Of a stretch of DNA of 64,000 nt, positions 25,548 to 34,355 are shown in pieces. The stretch is taken from contig NZ_LT960611.1 of NCBI RefSeq assembly GCF_900233005.1, positions 3,720,001-3,784,000 on the forward strand. Direction: 5' to 3'. Made by a program: the position numbers and the translations under genes. The notes below the pieces were generated by a model. The model saw only the letters and a program-made list of their open reading frames with translations, was not told the origin of the DNA and made no database searches. The DNA is from Vibrio tapetis subsp. tapetis (GTDB lineage Bacteria; Pseudomonadota; Gammaproteobacteria; Enterobacterales; Vibrionaceae). The first letter of the stretch is position 1; each line of letters opens with the position of its first letter.

Positions 25548-27059
25548 TCAAAGAAAACGCTCAATAATATGATCTACACACCCTTGGTCAAACTCTTCAA
25601 AATCAACAGCTTTACCCATGTCAATAAGTTGCTCTCTGGTTGGGTAACGTAATGTCCTCAGATCCGTAGCGTTTACTTGGGTATGACCGTTCATTTGACG
25701 GAAATACTTATCTACTAGCGAGCTATTCAAAAATACCCAAAGACCTTTAGCAAGACCATCATGTAATGGTTCGCCTAATGCGTGAAAGTAGTTAGTTTTG
25801 TTTTCAAAACCTACAACTTCGACGTCTGCTACATCAGCTGTATAAATTGAAGCTACGATTCTACGTTTTTCTTCTTTAGCTGTTAATCTGCGTGTGAGAA
25901 CATAAGTGCCATTAGGAACCATCAGGTTAGCGGTACTTTTATTGTTCAGCAATGCATTAGGCTTTTTAGCATTTTCAACTGGCCATTTAATCGCACATTT
26001 TTGTAGGTGTTGAGGAAAAATCAAAGGAACTGAACCATCAACAAAGTCCGTGCTTAAATTTTCTCTAGTTCGGAAGTCTACAACTTTACCTGTACTTGCC
26101 TGAATACCAAGATCTTCAAGTGAGCACGGTAAACCACCTGCTCTAGTTGCTACATTCTGTTCTTCTTCATCAGTGATAATATGAATAAACCTGTCAGGAT
26201 TGTTATCACTCACTATTTTTTCAAATGGCACTTCATAAACAAATGGATTAGGGTCATCTGCACAAGAGCTAGAACTAACAGTTACAGTATCTCGTTGTGG
26301 CTTACCTTTCGTTAAGTGATACACAACATTCTCTTGAAGAACCTTATCTGCTTTGAATGCTGATTTACGACTGTTAAAAACATGTATCTTGTTTATCGAA
26401 CAAGTATCTAATAGTAGCTTGCGGAAGTCATTGAAGTAAGGACCGTTACAAAATGAGCGTGGTGTGATTGCAACAAGTTCACCATCGTCTTCTAGTAACT
26501 TAATCGCTAGTCCTACGAATGCGGAGTATAAATTACCTGTTTCGAAATTAACTTGTCTTAGAGCATTACGCTCCTCGCCTTTAGCAGCAATTTTTAAATA
26601 AGGTGGGTTTAGAATCGCTTTGTTGTAGCTAGGTACGAAATCCTCACTAAGAAGCATTTGAACAGAATGTTGAATAAAATCTTCTTCAACTACCGTTTGG
26701 TCCCATTGAACGTTATTTGCTTCACAAGTATTGGAACATTGCCCTAAAGTATCGGCCAAATAGTGATTCATTACGCTTGATAGTTCAAAACAAGTCGACT
26801 TAATACTTGTAGCATTACCTTTAACTCGTTCTACAAAAGCAGCTGTTAAGGAACCAACACCGGCTCCTGCATCCAGCAGACGATGTTCGCCCTCAATATT
26901 TTCAAACATTTCTGCAAGAAGCAGAGATACGGAAGAAGATGACATAAACTGTCCTAATTTACCTCTCAACTTTTCATCAAGTTTTCCATTTGCTTCAACT
27001 CGATTTACATCTGCAATGTCATTCAGATTGAGGGGGATGTTTAGAGCTAATTCTGTCAT
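25548..27059 (-). CDS. Type II DNA adenine methyltransferase, PstI/BsuBI-type
   Basis: 503 residues. AdoMet motif I LLDAGAGVGSLT at 61-72, acidic motif II (CFELSS) and the catalytic NPPY at 151-154 (KAILNPPYLK) show an N6-adenine DNA methylase of the gamma type. The C-terminal half (RTRENLSTDFVDGSVPLIFP, YFHALGEPLHDGL, YFRQMNGHTQVNATDLRTL) is the target-recognition part seen in M.PstI-like enzymes. It lies divergent to a BsuBI/PstI-type endonuclease with 129 bases between the two starts. It would protect the sites cut by that enzyme. Confidence 0.9.
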   Translation of the reverse strand: MTELALNIPLNLNDIADVNRVEANGKLDEKLRGKLGQFMSSSSVSLLLAEMFENIEGEHRLLDAGAGVGSLTAAFVERVKGNATSIKSTCFELSSVMNHYLADTLGQCSNTCEANNVQWDQTVVEEDFIQHSVQMLLSEDFVPSYNKAILNPPYLKIAAKGEERNALRQVNFETGNLYSAFVGLAIKLLEDDGELVAITPRSFCNGPYFNDFRKLLLDTCSINKIHVFNSRKSAFKADKVLQENVVYHLTKGKPQRDTVTVSSSSCADDPNPFVYEVPFEKIVSDNNPDRFIHIITDEEEQNVATRAGGLPCSLEDLGIQASTGKVVDFRTRENLSTDFVDGSVPLIFPQHLQKCAIKWPVENAKKPNALLNNKSTANLMVPNGTYVLTRRLTAKEEKRRIVASIYTADVADVEVVGFENKTNYFHALGEPLHDGLAKGLWVFLNSSLVDKYFRQMNGHTQVNATDLRTLRYPTREQLIDMGKAVDFEEFDQGCVDHIIERFL

Positions 27060-27188
27060 GCTTGGTCATTTATACAGTAATTAATTGACTGAGAAGTATC
27101 GCAAAAAACCTGCACAAAAGGAAGAAAAAAACCTGCACATAGGTTACATTGTGGAACCAATTGGTTTTATGGCTAATAAATCAAGAAA

Positions 27189-28169
27189 ATGAAAGAAAAA
27201 AAACTAGAACAAGCTAAAGAAATACTCAAAGCTTTAGGCTTACCAAAACAACAATACAACGATAGGTCGGCTTGGGTCTTTCTGGCTCTTGCTAACGTGA
27301 GACCAAATGACGATTGGAATGTTGCAACCGCACCACTTTTACCAACCGTTAATATTATGGACTTTATTCGTTCAGAGTATGGTAAGGATTACAAACCAAA
27401 CTCTCGTGAAACGATTCGAAGACAAACGTTACACCAATTTGATCAAGCTCAGATCGTTGATAGAAACCGAGATAACCCTGCAAGAGCTACAAATAGCAAA
27501 GACAACAATTACTCATTGAATCAATCGATTATCGAGATTCTCCACGCTTACCCTAGTGGGGGTTGGGAAGAGTTGGTTCAAAAATTCCTCGATGAGGTTC
27601 CTAGTCTACAAGCGATGTATGAACGAACTATCAATAAAGAAAAGATTCCTGTTCACTTGCCTGATGGCAATGAGATAAAACTATCCCCAGGTGTTCATAA
27701 CCAACTTCACGCTGATATTGTTCATGAATTTTGTCCGAGGTTTGTTGGTGAGGGCGGTAAAATTCTTTATATCGGTGATACAGCAAGTAGCCGTGATGAA
27801 GGTGGTAAACATATGGTTTTAGAAACTGAATACCTAGAGTCACTTAATGTCCCACCAATGTCTCATGATAAATTACCGGACGTTGTTGTTTATGATGAAA
27901 AACGTCAATGGTTGTTTTTAATAGAAGCTGTAACAAGTCATGGACCAGTAAGCCCCAAACGATGGATTGAATTAGAAGAAGCTCTAAAGGGTTGTACTGT
28001 TGGGCGTGTTTACGTCACTGCTTTTCCTCATAGAGCAGAGTTTAGGAAGAATTCTGCAGATATTGCATGGGAAACTGAAGTTTGGATTGCTGATAATCCC
28101 GACCATATGATTCACTTCAATGGTGATCGTTTTCTTGGACCACACGATAACAAACCTGAGATTGTCTAA
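27189..28169 (+). CDS. BsuBI/PstI-family type II restriction endonuclease
   Basis: 326 residues, family-typical length. N-terminal helical domain, then the PD-(D/E)XK core: [20 protein letters not shown] with D231 and E246, followed by [13 protein letters not shown] and [20 protein letters not shown], all hallmarks of the BsuBI/PstI family. Family members recognise CTGCAG; the site here is not proven. There is no controller gene between it and the methylase. Such pairs stabilise plasmids by killing cells that lose them and also restrict phage. Confidence 0.92.
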   Translation: MKEKKLEQAKEILKALGLPKQQYNDRSAWVFLALANVRPNDDWNVATAPLLPTVNIMDFIRSEYGKDYKPNSRETIRRQTLHQFDQAQIVDRNRDNPARATNSKDNNYSLNQSIIEILHAYPSGGWEELVQKFLDEVPSLQAMYERTINKEKIPVHLPDGNEIKLSPGVHNQLHADIVHEFCPRFVGEGGKILYIGDTASSRDEGGKHMVLETEYLESLNVPPMSHDKLPDVVVYDEKRQWLFLIEAVTSHGPVSPKRWIELEEALKGCTVGRVYVTAFPHRAEFRKNSADIAWETEVWIADNPDHMIHFNGDRFLGPHDNKPEIV

Positions 28170-28346
28170 CATGGCTTGCCCTGAGTTTTTCGGGGCTCAT
28201 TTCTAATTAACGCCGGCAAGGTAAGACGATTGGTTGTCGACATTATTGGATTCAGATGCATAACGGTACTGGAAATACACTTTTAAATACAATTACTTAA
28301 CCTTCTTAGCGTTGTTTTCTGTTCCATTGGTGCTCAAACCCCCAAT

Positions 28347-28420
28347 AGTGGTTACGTACATGACTGGGTAGATCTGCATTCTCTGATTAATTACAACAGC
28401 CCCGATTAGTTGCAACAGCC
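28347..28420 (+). mobile_element. Remnant right ends of two IS6-family elements
   Basis: GACTGGGTAGATCTGCATTC TCTGATTAATTACAACAGCC CC (about 28361-28403) matches the sequence just after the transposase stop in the 10707-11568 copy. A second end (GATTAGTTGCAACAGCC, 28404-28420) follows at once, as if one element had inserted at the end of another. No transposase sequence remains. The nearby word TTCCATTGGTGCTCAAACCC (28321-28340) belongs to a motif seen again at 34.4-37.7 kb. Confidence 0.75.
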
Positions 28421-28453
28421 TCCATTCGTATGATTTGCAAAAAAATAGTTTTA

Positions 28454-28490
28454 AAAAAAGCCACCAAACTGATAACTCCGGTGGCTTTTT
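28454..28490 (-). terminator. Strong terminator after the double-ATPase gene
   Basis: Stem AAAAAGCCACC / GGTGGCTTTTT with a 14-base loop, U-rich on both strands. It lies 90 bases past the stop of the 28581-31346 gene and would end its transcript. Confidence 0.88.
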
Positions 28491-28580
28491 AATACTTTAA
28501 AGAGCAGCCATTATTATAAAAAACATGGTCGCTCTTATTACTAAAAATCATAGAATAATTTATCAGTAATAATTAAAACA

Positions 28581-31346
28581 TTATACACCTAAATAATTTG
28601 TATATAGATACGCAAAGCCATAACGAGTTTTGTTACCTACCATATAAGTAGTAATAATTTTATTAGCTAAAAGAACTTGTTTACATTCTTCTACTGTAGA
28701 GTTTTTAATTACAGCTTCATCTTTATGATTAGATCTTATTTGTATAAGTAGGCTTTCAAATGTCTCTTCATATAGAGTATTTTTCTTATATTTAGAATCT
28801 ATATTATTATTCTTTGAAAGGTCTTCGCAAAAGAACTTAACAAATTCGTTACCTTTTTCATTCCATAGATCAGTTAAATAATTAATAACAGCGCTTTTTC
28901 GTGACTGATTACTTGTACAATAGATTAGGCTTAATATTGATTCCTTTCTAAATTTTTTAATATGGTCTTGTTCTTTTTGTTCCTTTATTGCTGAAGAAAT
29001 TAAGTCTATAAACGGACGCAAATTAACGGTTTTATCAGCACTTTGAATGTTTCTATATAGGTCTTCGTAAGCTAATCTAATTTTCCCGTTTTTTCTAGAT
29101 TTTGGAGAACCAAAAAATAAATTTATAATTGGTTGAATTAAGTATGTATCTAATGGTAATTGATTATGTTGATGATTTTTAGTTTTTAATTTTTTCTCAA
29201 TTTGCTTAGTGTTAATTGCTGTCGTTGAAGAATATTTATTTAAGTATTCGAAGAAATCCTCCTTACAATACAAAAATATTAATTTCAAAAAGTATGAAAA
29301 CATTTCATTTTGACTCCATTCCAAATCAATCACTCTAGCTGCAAATGAATGTTTATTTGTTAAATTACCAAGACGCTCATACAAATCTCGTCGTAGAAAT
29401 AATTTTGGGAAAATCATATCCCATGGGCAATTAATACTAAGTTTAACTAGCGGAGAAACGATGTCGTTCCACAAATTAGGTTTTACAATATTATCTAAAC
29501 GATCGAAAGTTAAGATTAATAAATGTTGAGATGAATTTAACTGTGCATTTATATCATACAACTCATCCTCTATTTTATCTAGTAAATCAGCATTGTTAAT
29601 CAATTTTATTATTTTATTTTGAGCAGTAGTTCTAGATAAATCAATGACAGGAATATCTATTTTACTTGAATAGTCACCGCGAGTACAAATAGCTTGCCAA
29701 ATAAAGAATACCCAAAACCTTTTAACAAATAGCTCATCCTTTAAGTAATCATCAAACTTCAAAACTTCAAAATTATCATTCTCATAATTTGTAACGTTTA
29801 ATACTTTATATTTTAAATGCTGCTTCTGAGATTTGGTTATTAATCGATTGAAAAAATGTTCATTTTGCAATGCCTTATAAAAAGCTGTCTTACCTGTTCC
29901 TTTATCTCCAAGTAATATGCTTTTTTCCGGAATTAAAAAATCTTCCATACAAGGTCTAAAATAAAAAATATTATTTATATAATCAGCATTATACTCTGTC
30001 GTTTCGGCATATAAACTTGGCAGATGATCTGATAAGTTATCTAATATTCTATCTTGCAAGCTTTTCCGTGGGGATACAGCTTCAACAACAGGTTCAGCTT
30101 CAACAACAGGTTCAGCTTCAACAACAGGTTCAGCTTCAACAACAGGTTCAGCTTCGACAGCAAGCTCTATTTCAGTTTTTTGATCTATAATGGACTCAAT
30201 ATATTGAAAAAATTTATGATATTGAATTGAACCGTTCTCACCACTGATAAAATCATTTAAGTCATCTTCATCAGATAAAGATGTTCCTATATACTCTAAT
30301 GTGTTTTGACGATCAAAATAGAACGTATCAGCATCAAAGTTATATACATTTTGTATGTATTGAACAAAGTTATTGAATATATTTCGGTAATTGCTACTTA
30401 AGATCGAAAGAACAAATGTTGCATTAATACACTTATCACCTAATAGATTAGAAACGTATTCAGTACCAGGCTGATTTTGAATATCATCACCCGCCAATAT
30501 AATAACATGTTTAGATAATTTAGTTAATGTTCCAAAAAGATTATTAAAACCAGTTCTTGAATCAATTAATATAATATCTGGTTGATACTCAGACTGAATA
30601 TCATTAATTAAATGATTCAGTACTCTAATCAAGCCTACGCCTTGAAGATCCAAGCGCGCCAAGCCTTCTAGGTAGCTATCAAGATCTCTGTTGTCACTTG
30701 ACAATATATTTCCAGCAGGCATTAAATTAATAGTACCACTTCCTGAATAATCTTTTCCTATTTTGTAAATGTAATTATCTAGTTCAATCGATTCTATAAA
30801 TAATTTATCATTTAAGTATTCAACTAAACCACTTTTTTGCTTTGAGGATTGTGCGCTATTGAAAAAATTAAGCAAACCTGGGGCTTCTAAATCACTATCT
30901 ATAACGAATACATTTTTCCCTTTTCTAGATAAATATGTCGCAGTCAAAGCCAGGGAAGTCGTCCTACCAACACCACCTTTATAACTAAAGAAAGTCATCA
31001 CATTTCTTTTTATATCTATGTTATCTTTTTTATGGTCAAGTAGTGTATTTAGAGATCTTCGCAAACCTAAAGAAACTTTACCATTTTCAAATAAATATTT
31101 ATAATCATCATCTTCTGATTGTGCAATGGATAAAAAAACAAATAAAATATTTTTATTGTTTATCTCTGTTTGTGAAATTTCTTTAAAAGAAAGGCCATCA
31201 ATTCCTTTTACAGTATCACTAACAATATACACATTAACTTTCTGATTTATTCTTAATTCAAGAAAAAAATTATTAACGGTATCCGATTCAATGTTCCCCA
31301 TCAAATCAGCTTCTAATCTATTCATAAAATCTATTGATTTTAACAT
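28581..31346 (-). CDS. Two-ATPase protein: ParA/MinD-type KGGVGRT domain fused to a second P-loop ATPase
   Basis: 921 residues. Residues 1-115 form an N-terminal domain that I do not recognise. Residues 116-390 are a ParA/MinD-type (deviant Walker A) ATPase: FFSYKGGVGRTTSLALTATY at 120-139, FVIDSDLEAPGL, and IILIDSRTGFN. At about 398-425 lies a linker of VVEAEP repeats. Residues 440-921 hold a second P-loop (ILLGDKGTGKTAFYKAL near 477-493) with LLILTFDRLDN as the Walker B, then a helical tail, like STAND/AAA-type signalling ATPases. It starts 8 bases after the HEPN-like gene. Strong AT-richness sets both genes apart from the backbone. A conflict or defence role is inferred from this pairing and the neighbouring restriction system. 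Confidence 0.65.
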   Translation of the reverse strand: MLKSIDFMNRLEADLMGNIESDTVNNFFLELRINQKVNVYIVSDTVKGIDGLSFKEISQTEINNKNILFVFLSIAQSEDDDYKYLFENGKVSLGLRRSLNTLLDHKKDNIDIKRNVMTFFSYKGGVGRTTSLALTATYLSRKGKNVFVIDSDLEAPGLLNFFNSAQSSKQKSGLVEYLNDKLFIESIELDNYIYKIGKDYSGSGTINLMPAGNILSSDNRDLDSYLEGLARLDLQGVGLIRVLNHLINDIQSEYQPDIILIDSRTGFNNLFGTLTKLSKHVIILAGDDIQNQPGTEYVSNLLGDKCINATFVLSILSSNYRNIFNNFVQYIQNVYNFDADTFYFDRQNTLEYIGTSLSDEDDLNDFISGENGSIQYHKFFQYIESIIDQKTEIELAVEAEPVVEAEPVVEAEPVVEAEPVVEAVSPRKSLQDRILDNLSDHLPSLYAETTEYNADYINNIFYFRPCMEDFLIPEKSILLGDKGTGKTAFYKALQNEHFFNRLITKSQKQHLKYKVLNVTNYENDNFEVLKFDDYLKDELFVKRFWVFFIWQAICTRGDYSSKIDIPVIDLSRTTAQNKIIKLINNADLLDKIEDELYDINAQLNSSQHLLILTFDRLDNIVKPNLWNDIVSPLVKLSINCPWDMIFPKLFLRRDLYERLGNLTNKHSFAARVIDLEWSQNEMFSYFLKLIFLYCKEDFFEYLNKYSSTTAINTKQIEKKLKTKNHQHNQLPLDTYLIQPIINLFFGSPKSRKNGKIRLAYEDLYRNIQSADKTVNLRPFIDLISSAIKEQKEQDHIKKFRKESILSLIYCTSNQSRKSAVINYLTDLWNEKGNEFVKFFCEDLSKNNNIDSKYKKNTLYEETFESLLIQIRSNHKDEAVIKNSTVEECKQVLLANKIITTYMVGNKTRYGFAYLYTNYLGV
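30079..30150. repeat. Four 18-bp tandem repeats encoding a VVEAEP linker
   Basis: The unit GCTTCAACAACAGGTTCA repeats four times, with a diverged fifth unit (GCTTCGACAGC) at one end. It encodes the acidic six-residue linker between the two ATPase domains and can change length in frame. Confidence 0.93.
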
Positions 31347-31354
31347 TTTTTCCC

Positions 31355-31819
31355 TTACATATTTCTTAAGAAACTTCTTGTATGAAGATAGAAATCTTTA
31401 ACATCAGAATAAGGTAAATCTATATCTTTATACCTTATCGATGGATCCCAATTAATCAATAACTGCTCTATTTGAGAATTATTACTTTCATATGTTAAGT
31501 CACTTATGAGTGAGCTTAATCGATTTTGTAAATCATCAAATTTATGTGTCGCAATCTCATTGTACTTTATGATGCCTGAACCATTACAGCCTGACTTATC
31601 TACATTTATGTTAATATCAAACCCGAGAAGATCCAATATTTTATATTTTAGTGAGCATTCAACGATGTATCCAGATAGATAATACAGACTAAGCACCAAA
31701 TTTTGAAACTGTAAACTCTGTTCTTGATCAGCACTTAAGCAAGCCTCTATTCTTTCTTGTAAAACTTTACAAGTCTCACTGTGCCTTTTAGCTGCTAATA
31801 AATATTCGGGGTATTTCAA
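31355..31819 (-). CDS. HEPN-domain-like protein, partner of the double ATPase
   Basis: 154 residues with a TTG start behind AGGAGCT. YYLSGYIVECSLKYKILDLL matches the central helix pair of HEPN proteins; THKFDDLQNRLSSLISDL and the closing NWDPSIRYKD ... VKDFYLHTRSFLRNM also fit. The RX4-6H RNase motif of toxic HEPN proteins is not obvious, so it may be a non-catalytic or divergent version. It is the first gene of a two-gene operon. Families of this kind appear in toxin-antitoxin and phage-defence loci. Confidence 0.6.
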   Translation of the reverse strand: MKYPEYLLAAKRHSETCKVLQERIEACLSADQEQSLQFQNLVLSLYYLSGYIVECSLKYKILDLLGFDININVDKSGCNGSGIIKYNEIATHKFDDLQNRLSSLISDLTYESNNSQIEQLLINWDPSIRYKDIDLPYSDVKDFYLHTRSFLRNM

Positions 31820-32415
31820 AATAGCTCCTGATTTAAATTGTCAACTAAGATCTAACAAAATCTTAAAATATGTAACCTTTTCAGTTTGTTAAGGTCAACA
31901 AAAGACACGATAGATACAAATTACTCAGCCCTTAGACTTGAGATTTACTTTTTATTTTACCACTAGTTAATACAAGAGAGATATGGGAGATTTATTTTTT
32001 CAGATATTAAAGGACGTGGCATACTATTGAACTTCAAGTAATTCGTTACTCACTAAATGAGTAAAACTCTTCGCTAACACTTGTCCATAGGTATGTTACA
32101 ACTCGAGGGCTTAAATTGTGATCACCAAGCAGCTCTGTCGTATCGTAACTACCAAGCAACATTGACGTTATTAAAATATGGCTCTGGAAACAAACCATAG
32201 CTGTCAGCCTTTATAAATAAAGAGCTAGCGACTCACATTGGACTTTTCGCTGAAATGAGCGCAAACCTCATATAAAAAATCACTATTAGGGCCAATTTTC
32301 TCCAATATCATTGAAGAGTCATTTAACATTTAACGTAACGTCCCTTAATCCGCACCAAAGATCCATTTTTAGGGTAGATTGGGGGTTTTGAATAATCATC
32401 GAAAGGTTAAGTTTA
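31820..32415. other. Intergenic region, 596 bp
   Basis: No gene supported on either strand. It is AT-rich and probably holds the promoter of the HEPN/ATPase operon (minus) and of the 32416 gene (plus). No repeat, hairpin or IS end was recognised in it. Confidence 0.5.
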
Positions 32416-32802
32416 ATGCCCATTGTTACTTTAGATGAATACAAACTAATTCTTCAGAACTTTGAAGAGTGTTTTCTTCCGCTCAAGACAGACCTTGAAA
32501 CGTTTAATGACGAGTTCTTGGAGATGTTGCTGGCTAAGTACACTAAAAAAACCGCTCATAAGCATACTTCAAATATAGAGCTATTCATTATATATCTTGA
32601 GAGCTCTGGGGATGTTCTGGGTCTAAACGATTTGAGTAAAGGTAAATTGAATAGTCGGTTTAGAGCTTGGTGTCGAAGTAAGGCGTGGGGAGCTGACTCC
32701 GATCATGAAATCAAAACGTCCCTTAAAAAGTTTTTTAAGTTTGTCGCAAGTCTTAAAAATGAGCATGAGGTTGAAGCGAAAAGGATACTTCTTTTGCTGT
32801 AG
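32416..32802 (+). CDS. Hypothetical protein resembling an isolated integrase N-terminal (SAM-like) domain
   Basis: 128 residues. TFNDEFLEMLLAKYTKKTAH, KHTSNIELFIIYLESSG, and RFRAWCRSKAWGADSDHEIK TSLKKFFKFVASL resemble the core-binding helices of tyrosine recombinases, but no catalytic domain follows. A run of minus-strand genes starts just beyond. It could be a solitary DNA-binding domain or a truncated integrase. The start has AAAGGTTAAG upstream. Confidence 0.5.
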   Translation: MPIVTLDEYKLILQNFEECFLPLKTDLETFNDEFLEMLLAKYTKKTAHKHTSNIELFIIYLESSGDVLGLNDLSKGKLNSRFRAWCRSKAWGADSDHEIKTSLKKFFKFVASLKNEHEVEAKRILLLL

Positions 32803-32903
32803 TCCCTTAAAATACGTATCTAGCTTAGACAGAAGAACGGCTTCAAATTGGAAGCTGTTCTTCGTTACATGTAATCTAAGTAATCAGAACATATGGAGAA
32901 ATA

Positions 32904-33080
32904 TTATAGTTCAGACTCCTCAAGGAAGTTTTTTATGGCTTGTCGTCCAATAAATGCGGCAATGACTTCTTGTTGGTTAGGACGGAAATAGTTCCGCACC
33001 ATAAGGCTTGCTAACATCTCAAGCTCATCGTTGGTGGCGGTTTGGTTTAGGATGTGGGTTATGCTACAGTTCAACTGCAT
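32904..33080 (-). CDS. Small protein downstream of the partition genes
   Basis: 58 residues from MQLNCSITHILNQTATNDEL, ending RQAIKNFLEESEL. AAGGAG (33089-33094) is well spaced from the ATG at 33080, so I prefer it over the longer frame from 33131. It contains LASLMVRNYFRPNQQEVIAA. It follows the parA and small-partner genes in the same direction and is separated from them by one 21-bp palindrome. Family unknown. Confidence 0.55.
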   Translation of the reverse strand: MQLNCSITHILNQTATNDELEMLASLMVRNYFRPNQQEVIAAFIGRQAIKNFLEESEL

Positions 33081-33154
33081 CTTAATTCTCCTTTGAGTTG
33101 CGATGTGCGCCTCCTGATATTCGTCGACCAAACAATATCAGGAGGCACTTAAAT

Positions 33155-33175
33155 TGTAATACTTTTAGTATTACA
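33155..33175. promoter_or_regulatory. 21-bp palindrome of the partition locus, copy 1
   Basis: TGTAATACTTTTAGTATTAC plus A: two 9-bp arms TGTAATACT / AGTATTACA around 3 bases. It overlaps the stop codon of the 33171-33452 gene. It is the same element as the copies at 33458-33510 and 34281-34355, so it is a likely parS or operator site. Confidence 0.8.
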
Positions 33176-33452
33176 TTGAGTCAATCATTTTAACTAATTC
33201 GTCTTGATCTATAATACCAGTATTGTTCAAACGTACTAAAGCACGAAGCAACTTAGCTGGCGTCACCTTTGTAACGACATGAACCTTAACATTAGCAACA
33301 GCTAAAGCAATTTCAGCTTTATCATAATCATTGAACCTATAGCATGTAGGAGCACTTTGTTTTGCTTTTGCTTTACTAACATTAGTAATAGTTGTGATGG
33401 GTTCAGCAACTTTTTCACGGTCGCCTCTTTTCTTTCGCTTACTTAAATCCAT
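33171..33452 (-). CDS. Small ParB-type partner of ParA
   Basis: 93 residues. A basic N-terminus (MDLSKRKKRGDREK) is followed by a compact domain (YRFNDYDKAEIALAVANVKV, HVVTKVTPAKLLRALVRLNN). Size, basic N-terminus and position right after parA fit the small centromere-binding proteins of type Ib partition systems, which bind palindromes or direct repeats around the operon. The five 21-bp palindromes that frame both genes are the probable targets. The fold (ribbon-helix-helix or otherwise) is not certain from sequence alone. Confidence 0.7.
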   Translation of the reverse strand: MDLSKRKKRGDREKVAEPITTITNVSKAKAKQSAPTCYRFNDYDKAEIALAVANVKVHVVTKVTPAKLLRALVRLNNTGIIDQDELVKMIDSM

Positions 33453-33457
33453 ACATA

Positions 33458-33510
33458 TGTAATACTATTAGTATTACCCTCCTAAAAAATGTAATACTAA
33501 TAGTATTACA
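33458..33510. promoter_or_regulatory. Partition palindromes, copies 2 and 3
   Basis: Copies at 33458-33478 (TGTAATACT-ATT-AGTATTAC, last base mismatched) and 33490-33510 (TGTAATACT-AAT-AGTATTACA). They fill the gap between parA and the small partner gene; the second overlaps the parA stop region. Confidence 0.8.
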
Positions 33511-34270
33511 TAACATTTAAAACTTCCTTAACTAAAGCTTTGTAATCATTGATAGCAACAGAACCTTTCTTATATTTACTTAATGGAAGTGACATAAAGG
33601 AAGCTTGTCCGATTTCTTCACATCTTCGAACTGATGTATTAAGCACTCTATTGCTTGCTATATATGACAAATCTTCATCAATCGCGGCGTTTATTTTCTT
33701 GTTCGTTACGGCAACTTCATTTCGAAAAACATAATAGTTAAGCATCTCACCTTGACCCACTTCATTCAATGCATCTAAAAGGTCTTCAAGGCCATCCAAC
33801 GCAAATACACCACTATTAACAGGCATCAAAAATAAATCAGCTGCAACTATCGCATTTGTTGTGGTTAATGATAAATTAGGCGGGCAATCTAGGATGATGA
33901 AATCATATTGTTCTTTGATTTTATCGAGATGCTTACTCAAGCGGTGTTCTCGAAAACTAAGAGTTAGGCCAGACTCTATAACTCGGCTTAGTCGTATATC
34001 GGTAGGGATATACGAAAAATTATGAGTATCTTTGGATATAGTAATTAGCTGAGAAATATCAACATTGTTATCCTTTAGGAAAAGTTGCATCACATTTTTT
34101 TGGAAACTAGCTTCCCCACCAGAGACCACTTTCGAAAAATTTCCCTGTGGATCAAGATCTATACCCAGAACTTTAAAACCTTGATTTGCCAATGTATCGG
34201 ATAAATTAATGGCTGTAGTTGTTTTTCCAACACCACCCTTCTGATTTAGCAAAGCTATGACTTTTGCCAT
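33506..34270 (-). CDS. parA: ParA-family plasmid partition ATPase
   Basis: 254 residues. Deviant Walker A LLNQKGGVGKTTTAINL at 7-23, GIDLDPQGNFSKVV, Walker B YDFIILDCPPNLSLTT, and LMPVNSGVFALDGLEDLL. There is no N-terminal DNA-binding domain, so it is of the short (type Ib) form. It moves plasmid copies apart on the nucleoid together with a small site-binding partner. Palindromes on both sides suggest autoregulation by the partner protein. Confidence 0.93.
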   Translation of the reverse strand: MAKVIALLNQKGGVGKTTTAINLSDTLANQGFKVLGIDLDPQGNFSKVVSGGEASFQKNVMQLFLKDNNVDISQLITISKDTHNFSYIPTDIRLSRVIESGLTLSFREHRLSKHLDKIKEQYDFIILDCPPNLSLTTTNAIVAADLFLMPVNSGVFALDGLEDLLDALNEVGQGEMLNYYVFRNEVAVTNKKINAAIDEDLSYIASNRVLNTSVRRCEEIGQASFMSLPLSKYKKGSVAINDYKALVKEVLNVM

Positions 34271-34280
34271 AAAAACCTCA

Positions 34281-34355
34281 TGTAATACTTTTAGTATTAC
34301 ATATCATGACACAAGAGCGACTCCAAAGCAACAATGTAATACTAAAAGTATTACA
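34281..34355. promoter_or_regulatory. Partition palindromes, copies 4 and 5, upstream of parA
   Basis: Copies at 34281-34301 (TGTAATACT-TTT-AGTATTACA) and 34335-34355 (TGTAATACT-AAA-AGTATTACA), 10 and 64 bases upstream of the parA ATG. They are placed to act as operators and as the centromere. Confidence 0.82.

Noticed and set aside
30060..30160. Possible CRISPR-like array
   Set aside because: The units are contiguous 18-bp coding repeats without spacers.
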